This document shows, piece by piece, positions 24,464 to 34,555 of a stretch of 64,000 nucleotides of DNA; the stretch's first letter is position 1; each line of letters starts with the position of its first letter. A model generated the notes under the pieces. The model had not been told where the DNA came from and did no database searches. It saw only the letters and a program-made list of their open reading frames with translations. A program made the translations under genes and the position numbers. Source of the stretch: Progne subis subis (lineage: Eukaryota > Chordata > Aves > Passeriformes > Hirundinidae); the NCBI GenBank assembly GCA_022316685.1, contig JAKJHU010000066.1, positions 4,895,913 through 4,959,912 of the forward strand. Reading direction: 5' to 3'.

Positions 24464-26048
24464 GTCTGTGTGCTCAGGACCACAACCCCTCTGCAGGCAC
24501 AGGGACATTGCAGCGTCCCGGGGATGGAGCTGCAGTGCAGCAGGGACGGAGCATCCCAGGGATGGAGCTGCACTGCAGGTCCCCACATCCCCACACTCCT
24601 GCTGCTTCTCCTAGAACTGGAACAGAGGAAAGAACTTAGATTTTCTTCCTTTTCCCTCCCTCCTCAGCAAAGAGAAGGCCGTGAAATGCAAGCAGGTTAG
24701 AGAGAATTTCCCTGGCAATATTTTACACTGCTCCCGCTCCCTTTTTTTTTTCCTACTGAGGATTCCCAGCCTGAATATTGAGTAACCCGAGCTCCCTAAC
24801 ACTCTGGGAGGTGATGGATTGCTGCCGAATGCAGGCTGAAGTTTTAAGCCAACAATTACTTTCCTCTGAAGACTTTTTCCCCCACCAGAAACTGGGGGGC
24901 AGAGCAACTCAGATTGTTTTTATGACCAACGTTGTCTCCTCCAGGGGAACTGGGATCTTTAAGGGATGCTGGGTTATGAATTGCTCTCATTACTGGGGGG
25001 GGTAGAAATGCCCAGGGCCACGTTGGTGTTTTTCTGTACATGATCCCACTGTGTGAGGGGATTAATCACCACTTTAAAGGAGGCTCAGAGCTGAAATGAT
25101 TTAACCTCTGAGCAAAAATTCCATTTAGAAATGAAGGAGCTAACTCAGAGCCTGCTTGGATCCAGAGCTTTCTCCTTCCTGCAGCAGGGAGGGAATTGAG
25201 GCTTCCCAAGGGGCAGCTGGGATGGACCTGGGCAGAAGGAATGTTTGTAATCCCTTAAATCAAGAGGAGAATAACTTCTGGCAGGGGAAAGAGATCACTG
25301 AAGAACAAACCCAGGAGAAGGGCTGAACCGCCAGAACATCAGGCTGATGTTTCTGCTGCTTGCCTTTAGTTTGTTGGAAGTCAGAGTGTGACACGTTGTA
25401 CGCCACCCCCTAAAAATTTAAATAATCATTGAAAAAAGAGGCAGCTTTCCCCTTAATCCAACAACATTAAACACATTCAAGAAATGGTTGTCTCTGCTCG
25501 AGGGTCATGAACTTCCTACAGGCAACTTCTGGGCCCTTGCCTGCCCTCAGCACCTCGAGCAGGTGATTGTTGCAGGAAAAAAAAGGAAATCCAAGGGAAA
25601 AAAACCATCACGTGATCCACAGGGCCTCAGGGACAGCAGAGACAATCTGGTATTTCGGTATTTTTAAACCAAGCTGGGCAAAGCGGTTATTTGGACTCTG
25701 TTGTTTCTCACCAGCTTAAGGGCAGAGCTGCTGAACCATTCCAGCTTTCCCAACAAACCCGGGTGTCCCAGGGAGGACACGGTGGCCACACAGCTCCAGG
25801 ATAGATCCAACACCATTCCTTAATTCAGCTTGTCAAAGGAAAACTCAGGAACAGGAGAGAAGCAGCCACCCACAGAGGCAGAGCCCACTCCTGGTGGGTC
25901 CTTCACGTGCTCCATGCCCACGCGTTCTCTCCTCCGGCGCCCACGGAGCCTTCTCCAGCCTGGCAGAGTTACTTCCACCAGGGAACAGAGGCATGAAAAG
26001 GCTGAGCAATGCATTTAGTGATGCTGGAATTAGAATCCACATCCCCCT

Positions 26049-26270
26049 GATCACAGAATCATTGGGGTTGGAGAAGATCTCTGAGACCATTGAGTCCAAG
26101 CTGTGCTCGATGCCCTCCTTGTCACCAGCCCAAAGCACTGAGTGCCACATCCTTGGACAAGGAATTCCTTGGACACCTCCAGGGATGGGCACTCCAAACC
26201 TCCCTGGGCAGACCCTGCCAAGGCCTGAGCACCCTTTCCATGGAGAAATTCCTGCTGATGTCCACCCTGG
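26049..26270 (-). mobile_element. CR1 LINE 3' fragment, antisense
   Basis: The plus strand reads cagaatcattggggttggagaag, then ccacatccttggacaagg, acctccagggatgggcactcc and ccatggagaaattcctgctg: the complement of a CR1 of the older subfamily type. Confidence 0.88.
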
Positions 26271-26389
26271 GTGACCCCATGGACCATTTGGCATCCCTTG
26301 CATGGACCAAATCTCAAATTCTGGTCGGTTCAACTGGGGAAAGAAAGGAGGTGAAATCACCTTTTGTACCCCTTGTCTTGAGTCCCACC

Positions 26390-26508
26390 GCCTGGAATGT
26401 TCAAAAAACACCTGGAGCTGGCCCTTGAGGACGTGGTGTGGTGGTGGCTGTGGGGTAATGGCTGGATGTGATGGTGTTTAAGATCTTTTCCAACCTCAAC
26501 AATTCCAC
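26390..26508 (+). mobile_element. CR1 LINE 3' fragment
   Basis: It reads ctggaatgttcaaaaaacac, then gtgatggtgtttaagatctt and ttccaacctcaacaattcc, a sense CR1 end. Confidence 0.85.
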
Positions 26509-28169
26509 GAGCTCACCCTGAGCACAGGGGAGCCGCAGGAAGCTCCAGCCTTGCGGGGCAGCGGAAGGGAAGGACCTGAAAGGCCACCAGAGAGTGACCC
26601 CAGGTAGTGAGAGGAGCAGCCCAGCCCAGCCAAGGGCAGGGGCTCTGTGGGAGCCCTGAGTCACCAAGGTTTGATGACAACACACGAGTTTGATTCTCAC
26701 TCTGGTTCCTTGGTAACAGCTTTGCTCAAACCCCCCAAAGTGCTGCCACGTCAAACTAAAACCCTTCCGTTTAAAGGAAAAAAAAAAAACAAAAAACCCA
26801 CAGCAAGGGCAGGCTCGGTGGTGATTCACAGTGACGCCGCTCCAGAGGCTCCCTGAGGGTGCACTCGGCATCCAAGGGGCACACGGAGCTCACTGGTGGA
26901 GTGAATGGTTCTGAACTCAGAACCCAGGGTGCTTCCTGGGAAAATACCCACTGCAGAGGGCCTGGAAGGGATCACAGCCAGCTCTTGTTTCGCTGGAGGT
27001 TATTTAAATCCCTTGCTGTCTCTCTCCCACCTCCTCTCTCCAGCAATTTCCCCGCAAACCTGCAGGAACAAAGAACTCAGGCACTCTTTGCCACAGCATT
27101 CCCTTGCTGCTCCTCGGAGACTGGGACCAAGGCACAAGGAGCTGGGAGATTTCCCTTCTGTTGGATGCTAAAAAAAGCAGTTTTCTTTCTAAATCTGTTC
27201 CATCTACCTGCTCCAGCCTCACTCAGGTGTCCCATTCCCAGCACTTCACATTATTCCCATTAACAGCAACGGGATCAGATTCCAGAATGTAAAACCACAA
27301 ATCCTGTCCTGCTCTGTTCCTTTCCTATGCTCCTGCAGCTGCAGCTGGTCACAGACCTCTCATGGCAAAGGTACTCTTTTCAGGCAAAAGCAGAGGTTTC
27401 ATTTGTCGGCCCAGTTCCAGGAGTGGGACTTTCAGCAAAAACAGGGATCAGAGCCCTTTCCCTTTCCCTCAAACACCCCCTGGCCTTTAGCCAGACCTCA
27501 CCCAATGCTGCAAACTTCTCTGCTGTGTAAAGGCAGCTCTGGGATAGAGATTTCTCGTTTGCCTGCTTTTCACCAAGGGTCAGAAGACATTCAAGCTAAC
27601 TTTGATCTCTCCAAAGCAGGCCAAGTGTTAATAATATTAAAACTGAGAAGAAGGGGGAAAAAATTCTCACCACCTGACATAGGAAACAGGAGAGAGATCC
27701 AGTGAATTGTCACATCTGGCAAAAATATTTCATCTATTACTGGACTTTCATCTCCTTGCTCCCACTACACCTCACCCACTGAACGCTTTGCAGATCCGAT
27801 TCCTCTACCGACAATCAAGCCCGTGAATTTCTTGCTCTCGGTTTTTGTGGAACAGTGGACTCCAGCACGTGCCAAGTCCCTCCCAGCCCCGCTATTTCTG
27901 TATCAGCAACAGATGAACACGAGGAAGAATCTGCTTAGTTTGCAGTTTACTGGGGAATTAGATCCACTTCCTGCAGCTCCAGCCTCCCAAATGAGCACCA
28001 GCAGTTTGATCTCCATTTCGGGATCACCGGGACAGCTGCACTGCCCTGTCCACCCACAGGACTGGCTGAGGAAGGAGGGATGGTTTTCCCGGGCAGGGTG
28101 GGTAGAAAATACCTGGTTTCATATGACACAGGCAGAAAAACCTCACCTCCAGGTGCTGCACCCCAAGCT

Positions 28170-28290
28170 GGAGAGGGCTCCCAAGGCCAGGTTGGATGGG
28201 GTTTGTGGAAGGTGTCCCTGCCCATGGCAAAGGTGTGGGATGAGATGATCTGGAAGGTCCCTTCCCACCCAAACCAATCTGGAATTCCAT
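28170..28290 (+). mobile_element. CR1 LINE 3' fragment
   Basis: It reads aaggccaggttggatggggt, then ggtgtccctgcccatggcaa and cccttcccacccaaacc. Confidence 0.93.
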
Positions 28291-28627
28291 GGAATGCCTC
28301 TGCTGAACCAGCAGAGCAGCCCAGGGGTGAAGGGATGTGAGGGATCCAATAAAAGGAGGAGGGATCAACCTCAGCAGTGACACTGAGACACTTCCAAACA
28401 GCTCCCAGAGAAGTGTCCCCAGCCAAAAGGTGTCCCCAGCATTCTTAAGGAAATATAAAATCTTACAATAAACACATCACTGATGCTTGAAGTTTTAGCT
28501 CTCATGTTTTTCAGATTCTGTGCTGTCCCAGGGGTGCAGCTCTGAGCTCACATTCAGTGTCACTCAGCTCTCTTCACAAAGTGGGGAGACAAAACAAATC
28601 CTTTTCCTGCTGGAGACCAAGGACAAC

Positions 28628-28934
28628 TGTTACAAGTTTTCAGGCCCAAAAGCACAAACAACGGTGAAGAGGGAAAAGAAGGATGGAACTTCATAATCTG
28701 AAGCTGTAATTGGACAATTAAACCCCATTATGCAAATGGACCAAAACTTATAAAAGTGTGAGACCTCGTGACCGTTTGTCCATTTTTGTGACCATTTTGG
28801 GTCCACTCTGGGTGTAGCCCTGGCCAGGCTCTTGTTCTGCCCAAGGTGTATCTTAAAGGCCTTTTAATGAATACCTGCTTTATTCTCTGGCTCTGTCCAG
28901 TCTCATGTTTCAGGTCAGCCTTCACAAGGCATCA
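28628..28934 (+). mobile_element. Candidate solo LTR of an endogenous retrovirus, about 307 bp
   Basis: The block starts TGTTACAAG and ends ggcatCA. A TATA box ttataaaag lies at 28748-28756. The right part (ctgctttattctctgg, then gtccagtct and ggtcagccttcacaaggc) matches the layout of short bird ERV LTRs as I know them. The expected poly(A) signal region carries AATGAA at 28866-28871, one base off AATAAA. I saw no convincing target-site duplication and no internal retroviral genes, so it would be a decayed solo LTR. Confidence 0.55.
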
Positions 28935-30601
28935 CCACTGCTGGGTGATCTGCCTTTAATCCTGCCCTGACCATGGCACAAGCACTTGTGGGTGTTATCA
29001 GACGGTGGCTCAAAAGTTTCTGGGCACAAGACCTCTGACAAACTGGGGCTTTAGGGTTATTTTCCCTCCAGACCACCCCATTTTCACCAGTGTCAGCCGC
29101 AGCCTCCCGTGCAGGGGGTGAAGGGTTAACCTCGGGGGGTGGCTGCAGCCTGAGACTCAAGGTGCTCCCTCCAACACTTCCCAGCAGTTACTGGCTGAGA
29201 GAGAATCAAACTAATTACCTTAGTAATTACCAAACTAATTACCTCTCTAATTACCCGGTGTCTTTGTTCACATGGAGCTGACATTCTTGCGAAGGAGCCC
29301 TGGCTCAGTGCCCCACGTTCTCCTGGAATTCTGCTGCCTCCCTCGAGGCCTTGAAGACCCAGGTCCCCCTCACACCGTGGCCAAGCTCAGGTCCTGTCCC
29401 TGTTCCCCAGGGAGGGGCAGATGCTGCTCCAGTTCCTTGGCTGCTGAGCACTGATGATCAAGCCAGAGATGCCCCTGCTCCCAGGCGCTGTTTGGCTCCT
29501 CTGAGAGCAGCCAGGGAGGTGACAGAGCCGACAGAGAGCTGCCAGCAGCAGGGTGTTCACCAGGAGAACCCCCCAGCAGCATCGCTGACACCGCGCCTCA
29601 CCTCCCCAGGCTCGCTCCCTTGCTGTTTTCCAGACCTAGACTTGAATCCTGCCCTGGGCTCTGGGGGTCACTCACTGCTGTCCTGAACTCTGCTGTGGCA
29701 GTGGCAACAGCCCCCAGCTCCTCAGGGAGTCAGTGCTGGAATGCAGAACATGAGTGGTGTCACTAATGCTGGCCATGACCCCCAGAGGGTTTTGTGGGAA
29801 GAGCTGGGAGAGGCTGAGCACAGAAAGGATTTTCCTGGCTCCAGCACCTCGCCCTCTGCTGCTCTCTCCTCCCACATCCCCCCTTGTGTCTCCAGCCAAC
29901 TCCCCAGAGTGTCGGCTCAACACAAACCATCACAAATTACGGACTGACCAGGTCACAAAATCCACATCTGCACCCGTTTGCACCCACCCATCTAAACCCG
30001 TGTCTGCTTTTATCTAGCAGCACCCAGCTCCTGAAGGAGCAGGACTGACCACGGAGCTGCAGCATGCTGTCACCTGGCATGGGACAAACCGTGATTTCTG
30101 GGTCCTGCAAATCACATTTGACACCCTGGACAAAAATCCTGGCACTCCTCCTGTCTCTGTCGCTGCTACTTGTGGAGGAGGCTGGCCTTGCTGTCCCTCA
30201 ACTGCCCCAGCAGTTCCTGCTGTCACCAACAGCTGGTGGTGGTTTGCGATCTGCAGGTGCTCAGAAGTCACAGAATCCTAAAATCATGAATAGGAGGGAA
30301 ACTTATCCATTGGTTTTCCATACTAAAAAAGCCCCAGGAAACTTCCAAGATTTGAAGATTTCAGCACCAACACCAGCAAGCGGGGAGAAGGAAGAAATCA
30401 AACATCTACACCAGGATAGGGATGCAGGTACACAAAAGGAGAGGTGGCAAAAGCAGAGGTGGTGGTGAAACTCCAGAAATATCCAGAATTACTGCTCTGC
30501 TTTAAAGGCAAAGGTCGTCCACACCAAGGACAGTGTGGAAGTCCACACCGTGGATGTAGGAGAAGGGATTACAGGTGACCTCACCCCTGATAAGTAACAG
30601 C

Positions 30602-31031
30602 TGTGTTAATTACCCAATACAGCCTCTCCCCTGAGGAGTCACAGATCAATCAATAAAGATAAGTGTGATAAAAGTGAGTGGGTTAGCTGGTGAGGGAGAT
30701 GATGAAGAAGAAGGATCCTGGAGTGAGAGAATCACTGCTGTGAGATCAGTCTGGGTCTGCAGTGAGAGCCTGGTGCTGGAACCTGCAGTCACAGTCTAGT
30801 TAGGTAAGAGCCTGCAGTCAGAGTCTGCAAACTGATCCCTGCAGTCAGAGTTCAGCAGGAAATACCCAGCAGTCAGAGGCTGCCAGGGAAACCTCCAGCA
30901 GGAGCTTGCTGCAGGCAGAGTCAGGGAATGGTTGGAGTCAGGATGGCTCAGCTGTACAGAGGAATAAACCAGGACCCTTTCGATGCTGTGATGAAGGAGT
31001 CTGTGTCTCGGCTCATTTCTACCCTCTAACA
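30602..31031 (+). mobile_element. Weak candidate LTR
   Basis: The block runs from TGTGTTAATT to ctctaaCA. It contains gataaaagtg near 30668, AATAAA at about 30962-30967, and a following stretch (ccaggaccctttcg, gtctgtgtctcggctc) that resembles an LTR R-U5 region. Internal degenerate repeats of cctgcagtcagagtctgc lie at about 30770-30900. Ends are not backed by a target-site duplication, and related short repeats flank both sides, so it could equally be local tandem duplication. Confidence 0.3.
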
Positions 31032-31057
31032 AGAGGGCTGCTGCAACACATAGACAG

Positions 31058-31173
31058 ATTTAAAGTCCACACCAGGAACAGTTTTAAACTCCACACCATG
31101 GACAGTTTTAAAGTCCACACCAAGGACAGTTCTGACTCCTGCACCAAAGCCACTTTTAAAGTCCTCACCCTGC
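31058..31173 (+). repeat. 24-bp tandem repeat, nearly 5 copies
   Basis: The unit is TTTTAAAGTCCACACCAAGG followed by ACAG, starting at about 31058, 31082, 31106 and 31130 with a partial fifth copy at 31154. The fourth copy is diverged. Related words (gtccacaccaaggacagtg) also occur at 30508-30550. Confidence 0.88.
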
Positions 31174-32058
31174 TGCTGCCACCAGCCTCCCCCAAGCCAC
31201 ACAGGCTGCAGATGCTGCCCCTGATGCCACAGAAGATGTTTAAAGAACACAACATCTCAAACACAGTTGGAACAAAGCAGGCAAAGGCTGACTCTCATTG
31301 CTCAAGGCTGTCAGGATGAGAAACCAATAAACATTTGGCAGTAACAGAGACCTTCCTTCCCGACACAGCTCTTCCCCTGATTTTACAGCATCATCTGGCC
31401 TGAAAAACGTCTGCTTTTCCTCTATGCTGCATTTTGCTGCCAATTCTGAGTCTGGCAAGGCTGGCTCTGCCAACTTCTTGGCTCTCCATTACAAAAGAGA
31501 ACATTAGAGAGAAGGATTTGTGAGTTAGCTGATTTGTAAACACTACAGCAAGTCACCATGTAAACATGGTGCTTATGTCCCTGTTGTTTCAGTTTACCTG
31601 GCACCTGATGTTGAACTCCAGGATCCTCCCCTCCCACCAACATTACAGTTGCTTGGCATGTAAAAAAAAAAAAAAACCACCAGCTTCTCTGGGTGGCATT
31701 AAAAAAAAAAAAAAATCCTTAATTAAACAGCGCTCACAAAGCATCTTGATAATTAGGGAAGTCACTGGTGATATTGCACATGAATAATAAATGAGATCCA
31801 CAGGTGCACCCGCAGTTGTTCAATAGGACGAGGTTCAAACACAGCCAATTAGAGAGGGAGAACAGGTAAATAAACAGCAGAAGGCTCCAGACTCGCTGCT
31901 CATTTGACATCATTACTTTCACTACCGTGTAAAAAGTCCCTTCTAAGATTGCTTGGGACAAGGAGTGTGGCGGTTTTTACCTGAAGAAAGAAGAATTGAA
32001 GGAAACTGGGTGCTTGCACAAAGCTGGTTTGGAGATCTGGGGGAGGAGTTTCTGCCCT

Positions 32059-32212
32059 TTCACAGAATCCCAGAATGGTCTGGGTGGGAAGGGACCTTAA
32101 GACCATGTCATTCCAGTGCCCTGCCATGGGCAGGGACACCTTCCACCATCCCAGGTTGCTCCAAGCCCCATCCAACCTGGCCTGGGTCACTCCCAGGGAT
32201 GAGGAACCATCC
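32059..32212 (-). mobile_element. CR1 LINE 3' fragment, antisense
   Basis: The plus strand reads tcacagaatcccagaatgg, then gggtgggaagggacc, ccctgccatgggcagggacac and gttgctccaagccccatcc. It lies just beyond the CHCHD3 poly(A) site. Confidence 0.95.
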
Positions 32213-32512
32213 TTTGGCAACAAGAGCTTGTGGTGCTCCATTCACAAGCATTTCCCAAGGAGGGAAGTGCTGGTGGATAAATCACAACACTCCCATCACG
32301 TGGGATCCTTTTAGGTGGCTGTGATGGAAAACAGCTCAATCCAAACCCCGCTCCTGACACCAGGGCTGGTTGTGCATGAAAGTCTGAGCTTGAAAGCTTC
32401 GGCAACAACATCTGCTGGGAAAGTGTGATTGACACAGCAGAGGGAACACCATCCGCCCCCGAGGAGTGGGAAGGGAGACAGACTGCAGCATCAATCTTGT
32501 GCATAAAATAGA

Positions 32513-32518
32513 TTTATT
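32513..32518 (-). promoter_or_regulatory. Distal poly(A) signal AATAAA
   Basis: On the minus strand ACAATAAATC lies about 645 nt after the stop and is followed by U-rich and then UG-containing sequence. This is my preferred end of the CHCHD3 transcript because the UTR length would be ordinary for the gene. Confidence 0.55.
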
Positions 32519-33051
32519 GTTGGTACAGAGCGAGGCATTTTTGTCAGGACTTGATACGAGCGAGGAGCACAACAGAACCATCCCACGGAAATAAAGGCCA
32601 TGGAGCACCCTAAGCGTTGGATCACGAACATCAATCCAGCAGAAGGCCTGCAGAGAGAGCCAGGTCATTTGGGAAATAAGTTAAAACACAGTTTACAATT
32701 CTACACTGCGAGGAGAACTCTGACACCAGGGCCAAGCGGCTGCTCCCGAGGAACGGCCGCATCCCGGCGCTGCGAGCGTTACACCCCCCTGCCTCTGACA
32801 GAGAGATGTTTCTGAGGAGATTCTACAGTGAAATAGCAGCACTTGAAGGATATCTCCCCTCTCTGAGGTCAGAGAAAGGTTCTTTTCTTTCCCTTCCTTC
32901 AATCACCAATAAGTGGGCTTTGATAAGGCGGAACAGCGGGCTCGGGCAGGCGAGCTCTGATGGAATAAGATCCAGGTCTCGGCTTCTCGAGCGCTCACGC
33001 TGATTGAGCCGTGAGGATGCTGCCCTTCAAATGGCTCTTCCACTTCTTCTC

Positions 33052-33057
33052 TTTATT
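33052..33057 (-). promoter_or_regulatory. Proximal poly(A) signal AATAAA
   Basis: On the minus strand CCCAATAAAGAG lies about 100 nt after the CHCHD3 stop. Use of it would give a very short 3' UTR. The hexamer is canonical; use is unproven. Confidence 0.5.
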
Positions 33058-33159
33058 GGGCTGCCCTGCAAATGGGCTGCTGGATTGTTCTTGGGGAGAA
33101 AAAAAAAACTCTTCTGCTGAAATTAGTTGATGGTCTTGTGCTTGATTCGGACAATGCCT

Positions 33160-33183
33160 TTATCCTCCTCTCCCGAGCATTCT
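33160..33183 (-). CDS. CHCHD3: CHCHD3 terminal coding exon (last 7 codons and stop)
   Basis: After a long pyrimidine tract and tttttgcagcag, the minus strand reads AGA ATG CTC GGG AGA GGA GGA TAA, giving RMLGRGG and a stop. The previous exon ends on a complete codon (Gln), so the join is in phase. The tail length and its Met-Leu and Gly-Gly ending fit the short MIC19 C terminus known from other vertebrates, which I recall as ending in LEKGG. The acceptor is a tandem NAGNAG (gcagcag). Use of the first AG, ending at 33187, would insert one extra Gln. Because the coding part is only 24 bp, the identification rests on phase, position and the acceptor signal as much as on residues. Confidence 0.82.
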   Translation of the reverse strand, partial: RMLGRGG

Positions 33184-33667
33184 CTGCTGCAAAAACGATC
33201 AGAGGGGAGGGAAGACAGAGGGAGAAACACGTATTTCAGTAACTCCGAGTTATTCCAGACACTCCCTGAAGTTTGGCTACAATTCCTTCCTAAGATCTGC
33301 AATTTTTTAAAATAGAAATACAGCACTAGAAACCTTGTTGATAAACACATTATGCCAGAGACAAGCAGAATGAAGCAATCTGAGGACTCAACAAGGCAGT
33401 GGTTTGGAGGCCTGAAGAGTCTCACTAATGATCTCATTTCCATCTCCTCTCATGCTGTCATGGCTTTAGCGCTGTGGCCATTACAGGAAATTAAAACACC
33501 TGACCTTACAATAAGAAAAAATCCCATTCCCGGCAATTAGACTCCCGAGGAAAAATATCCTGAAAACATCCAACACTGAGTATCCCTTACCTGTCTCCTT
33601 CCCGGGTTCTGAGTCAGAATCAAAACCCCAACAGTCTGAATACGTTGCACTCATCTTGGGTTTCATT

Positions 33668-33725
33668 ACAGAACCACAGATCATGGGATGGTTTGGGTTG
33701 GAAAGGACCTTCAAAACCATCTCGT
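33668..33725 (-). mobile_element. CR1 tail fragment, antisense
   Basis: gaaccacagatcatgggatgg followed by tttgggttggaaaggacc is the complement of a CR1 terminal sequence. Confidence 0.88.
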
Positions 33726-33739
33726 TCTTTTCACAAGAC

Positions 33740-33875
33740 AAGGTTTCCTGTCCCTGGAAATGTTCCGAGCCAGGCTTGGAGCAACCTGGGAAAATGGGAG
33801 GGGTCTCTGCCCATGGCAGAGGGCTGGAATTGGATGAATTTTAAGGTTCCTTCCAACCCAAACCAGTCTGGATTT
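33740..33875 (+). mobile_element. CR1 LINE 3' fragment
   Basis: It reads cctgtccctggaaatgttcc, then gagccaggcttggagcaacc, ctgcccatggcag and ttaaggttccttccaaccc. It lies opposite in orientation to the copy at 33668-33725, making a short inverted pair. Confidence 0.92.
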
Positions 33876-33899
33876 CCATTAATAAGACTTGGATCATTG

Positions 33900-33982
33900 T
33901 TTCGTCCCCATGGTCCATCCTGTCCATGGCAGGGGTTGGAATGAGATGATCTTTAAGGCCCCCTCCAACCCCAACCATTTTT
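33900..33982 (+). mobile_element. CR1 LINE 3' tail
   Basis: It reads tccatggcaggggttggaatg, then gagatgatctttaaggcccc and ctccaaccccaacca. Confidence 0.88.
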
Positions 33983-34349
33983 CTTGCCTACAAAACCCAT
34001 CAAATGAGCAAGGAGTAATTATGAGTCTCCTTGAGAGAAATGGTAGGAAGGGATTTGATAATTCTAAGAATTATGTCAGGAACAAACCCAAATTTAAACC
34101 TTGAAATCTTACAGGCGACCTCCAAACAGCTGATTTGGGTGTCTGAGCAACACTACCCAGCTTGGAAGTCTGGACTGCACTGTCAGAGTCATGGAAATTA
34201 GGGAAAATTAACAACAAATAGAATTAAAACCATGTCAGGTTTGGCTTCAACCAAATTCTCGTATTATTCCTAAAAATAACCTGGTAAACTATGCTATTCC
34301 ACCCAGCTCCTGCAAGGGTTAAGAGCTGCACCTAGATTGGATTTGAAGA

Positions 34350-34555
34350 AAAATGTCATTCCCAAAAGGATTGTCCAGCCTGGCACAGCTGCCCAGGGTG
34401 CACGAGGTGGAGCCCCCATTCCTGGAGGGATCTAAAAGCCCTTTAAAGTGTGGAGGTGGCACTTGGGGACATGGTCAGTGGTGGCCTCAGCGGTGCTGGG
34501 AATGCTTGGACTCAATGATCCTGGAGGTATTTTCCAACCTTAACAATCATGACCT
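34350..34555 (+). mobile_element. CR1 LINE 3' fragment
   Basis: It reads cctggagggatctaaaagcc, then cacttggggacatggtcagtgg and ttggactcaatgatcctgg, a sense CR1 of the type with a short tggcacttggggacatgg block. Confidence 0.9.

Larger units (their letters stand above)
24464..28627. other. Intergenic with CR1 fragments, no gene seen
   Basis: CR1 copies lie at 26049-26270, 26390-26508 and 28170-28290. The remainder, including 24700-25800 and 26900-28080, is unique with no recognised exon. Confidence 0.55.
28935..32058. other. Intergenic, no gene seen
   Basis: It holds a small TAATTAC-rich patch at 29208-29256, an LTR-like block at 30602-31031, a 24-bp tandem repeat at 31058-31173 and two near-identical poly(A) runs at 31662-31676 and 31701-31715. 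Confidence 0.5.
32497..33159 (-). other. CHCHD3: CHCHD3 3' UTR
   Basis: The region follows the stop codon on the minus strand and runs to a likely cleavage site about 15-20 nt past the distal AATAAA at 32513-32518. That gives a UTR of roughly 660 nt. There is no CR1 or simple repeat inside apart from a nine-base U tract near 33106-33114, unlike the repeat-rich flanks. That absence suggests constraint, but this is inference. Short ORFs on the plus strand here look accidental. Confidence 0.65.

Noticed and set aside
32806..33003. Plus-strand frame of 65 codons beginning MFLRRFYSEIAALEGYL
   Set aside because: It lies antisense in the CHCHD3 3' UTR, with no domain or splice support.
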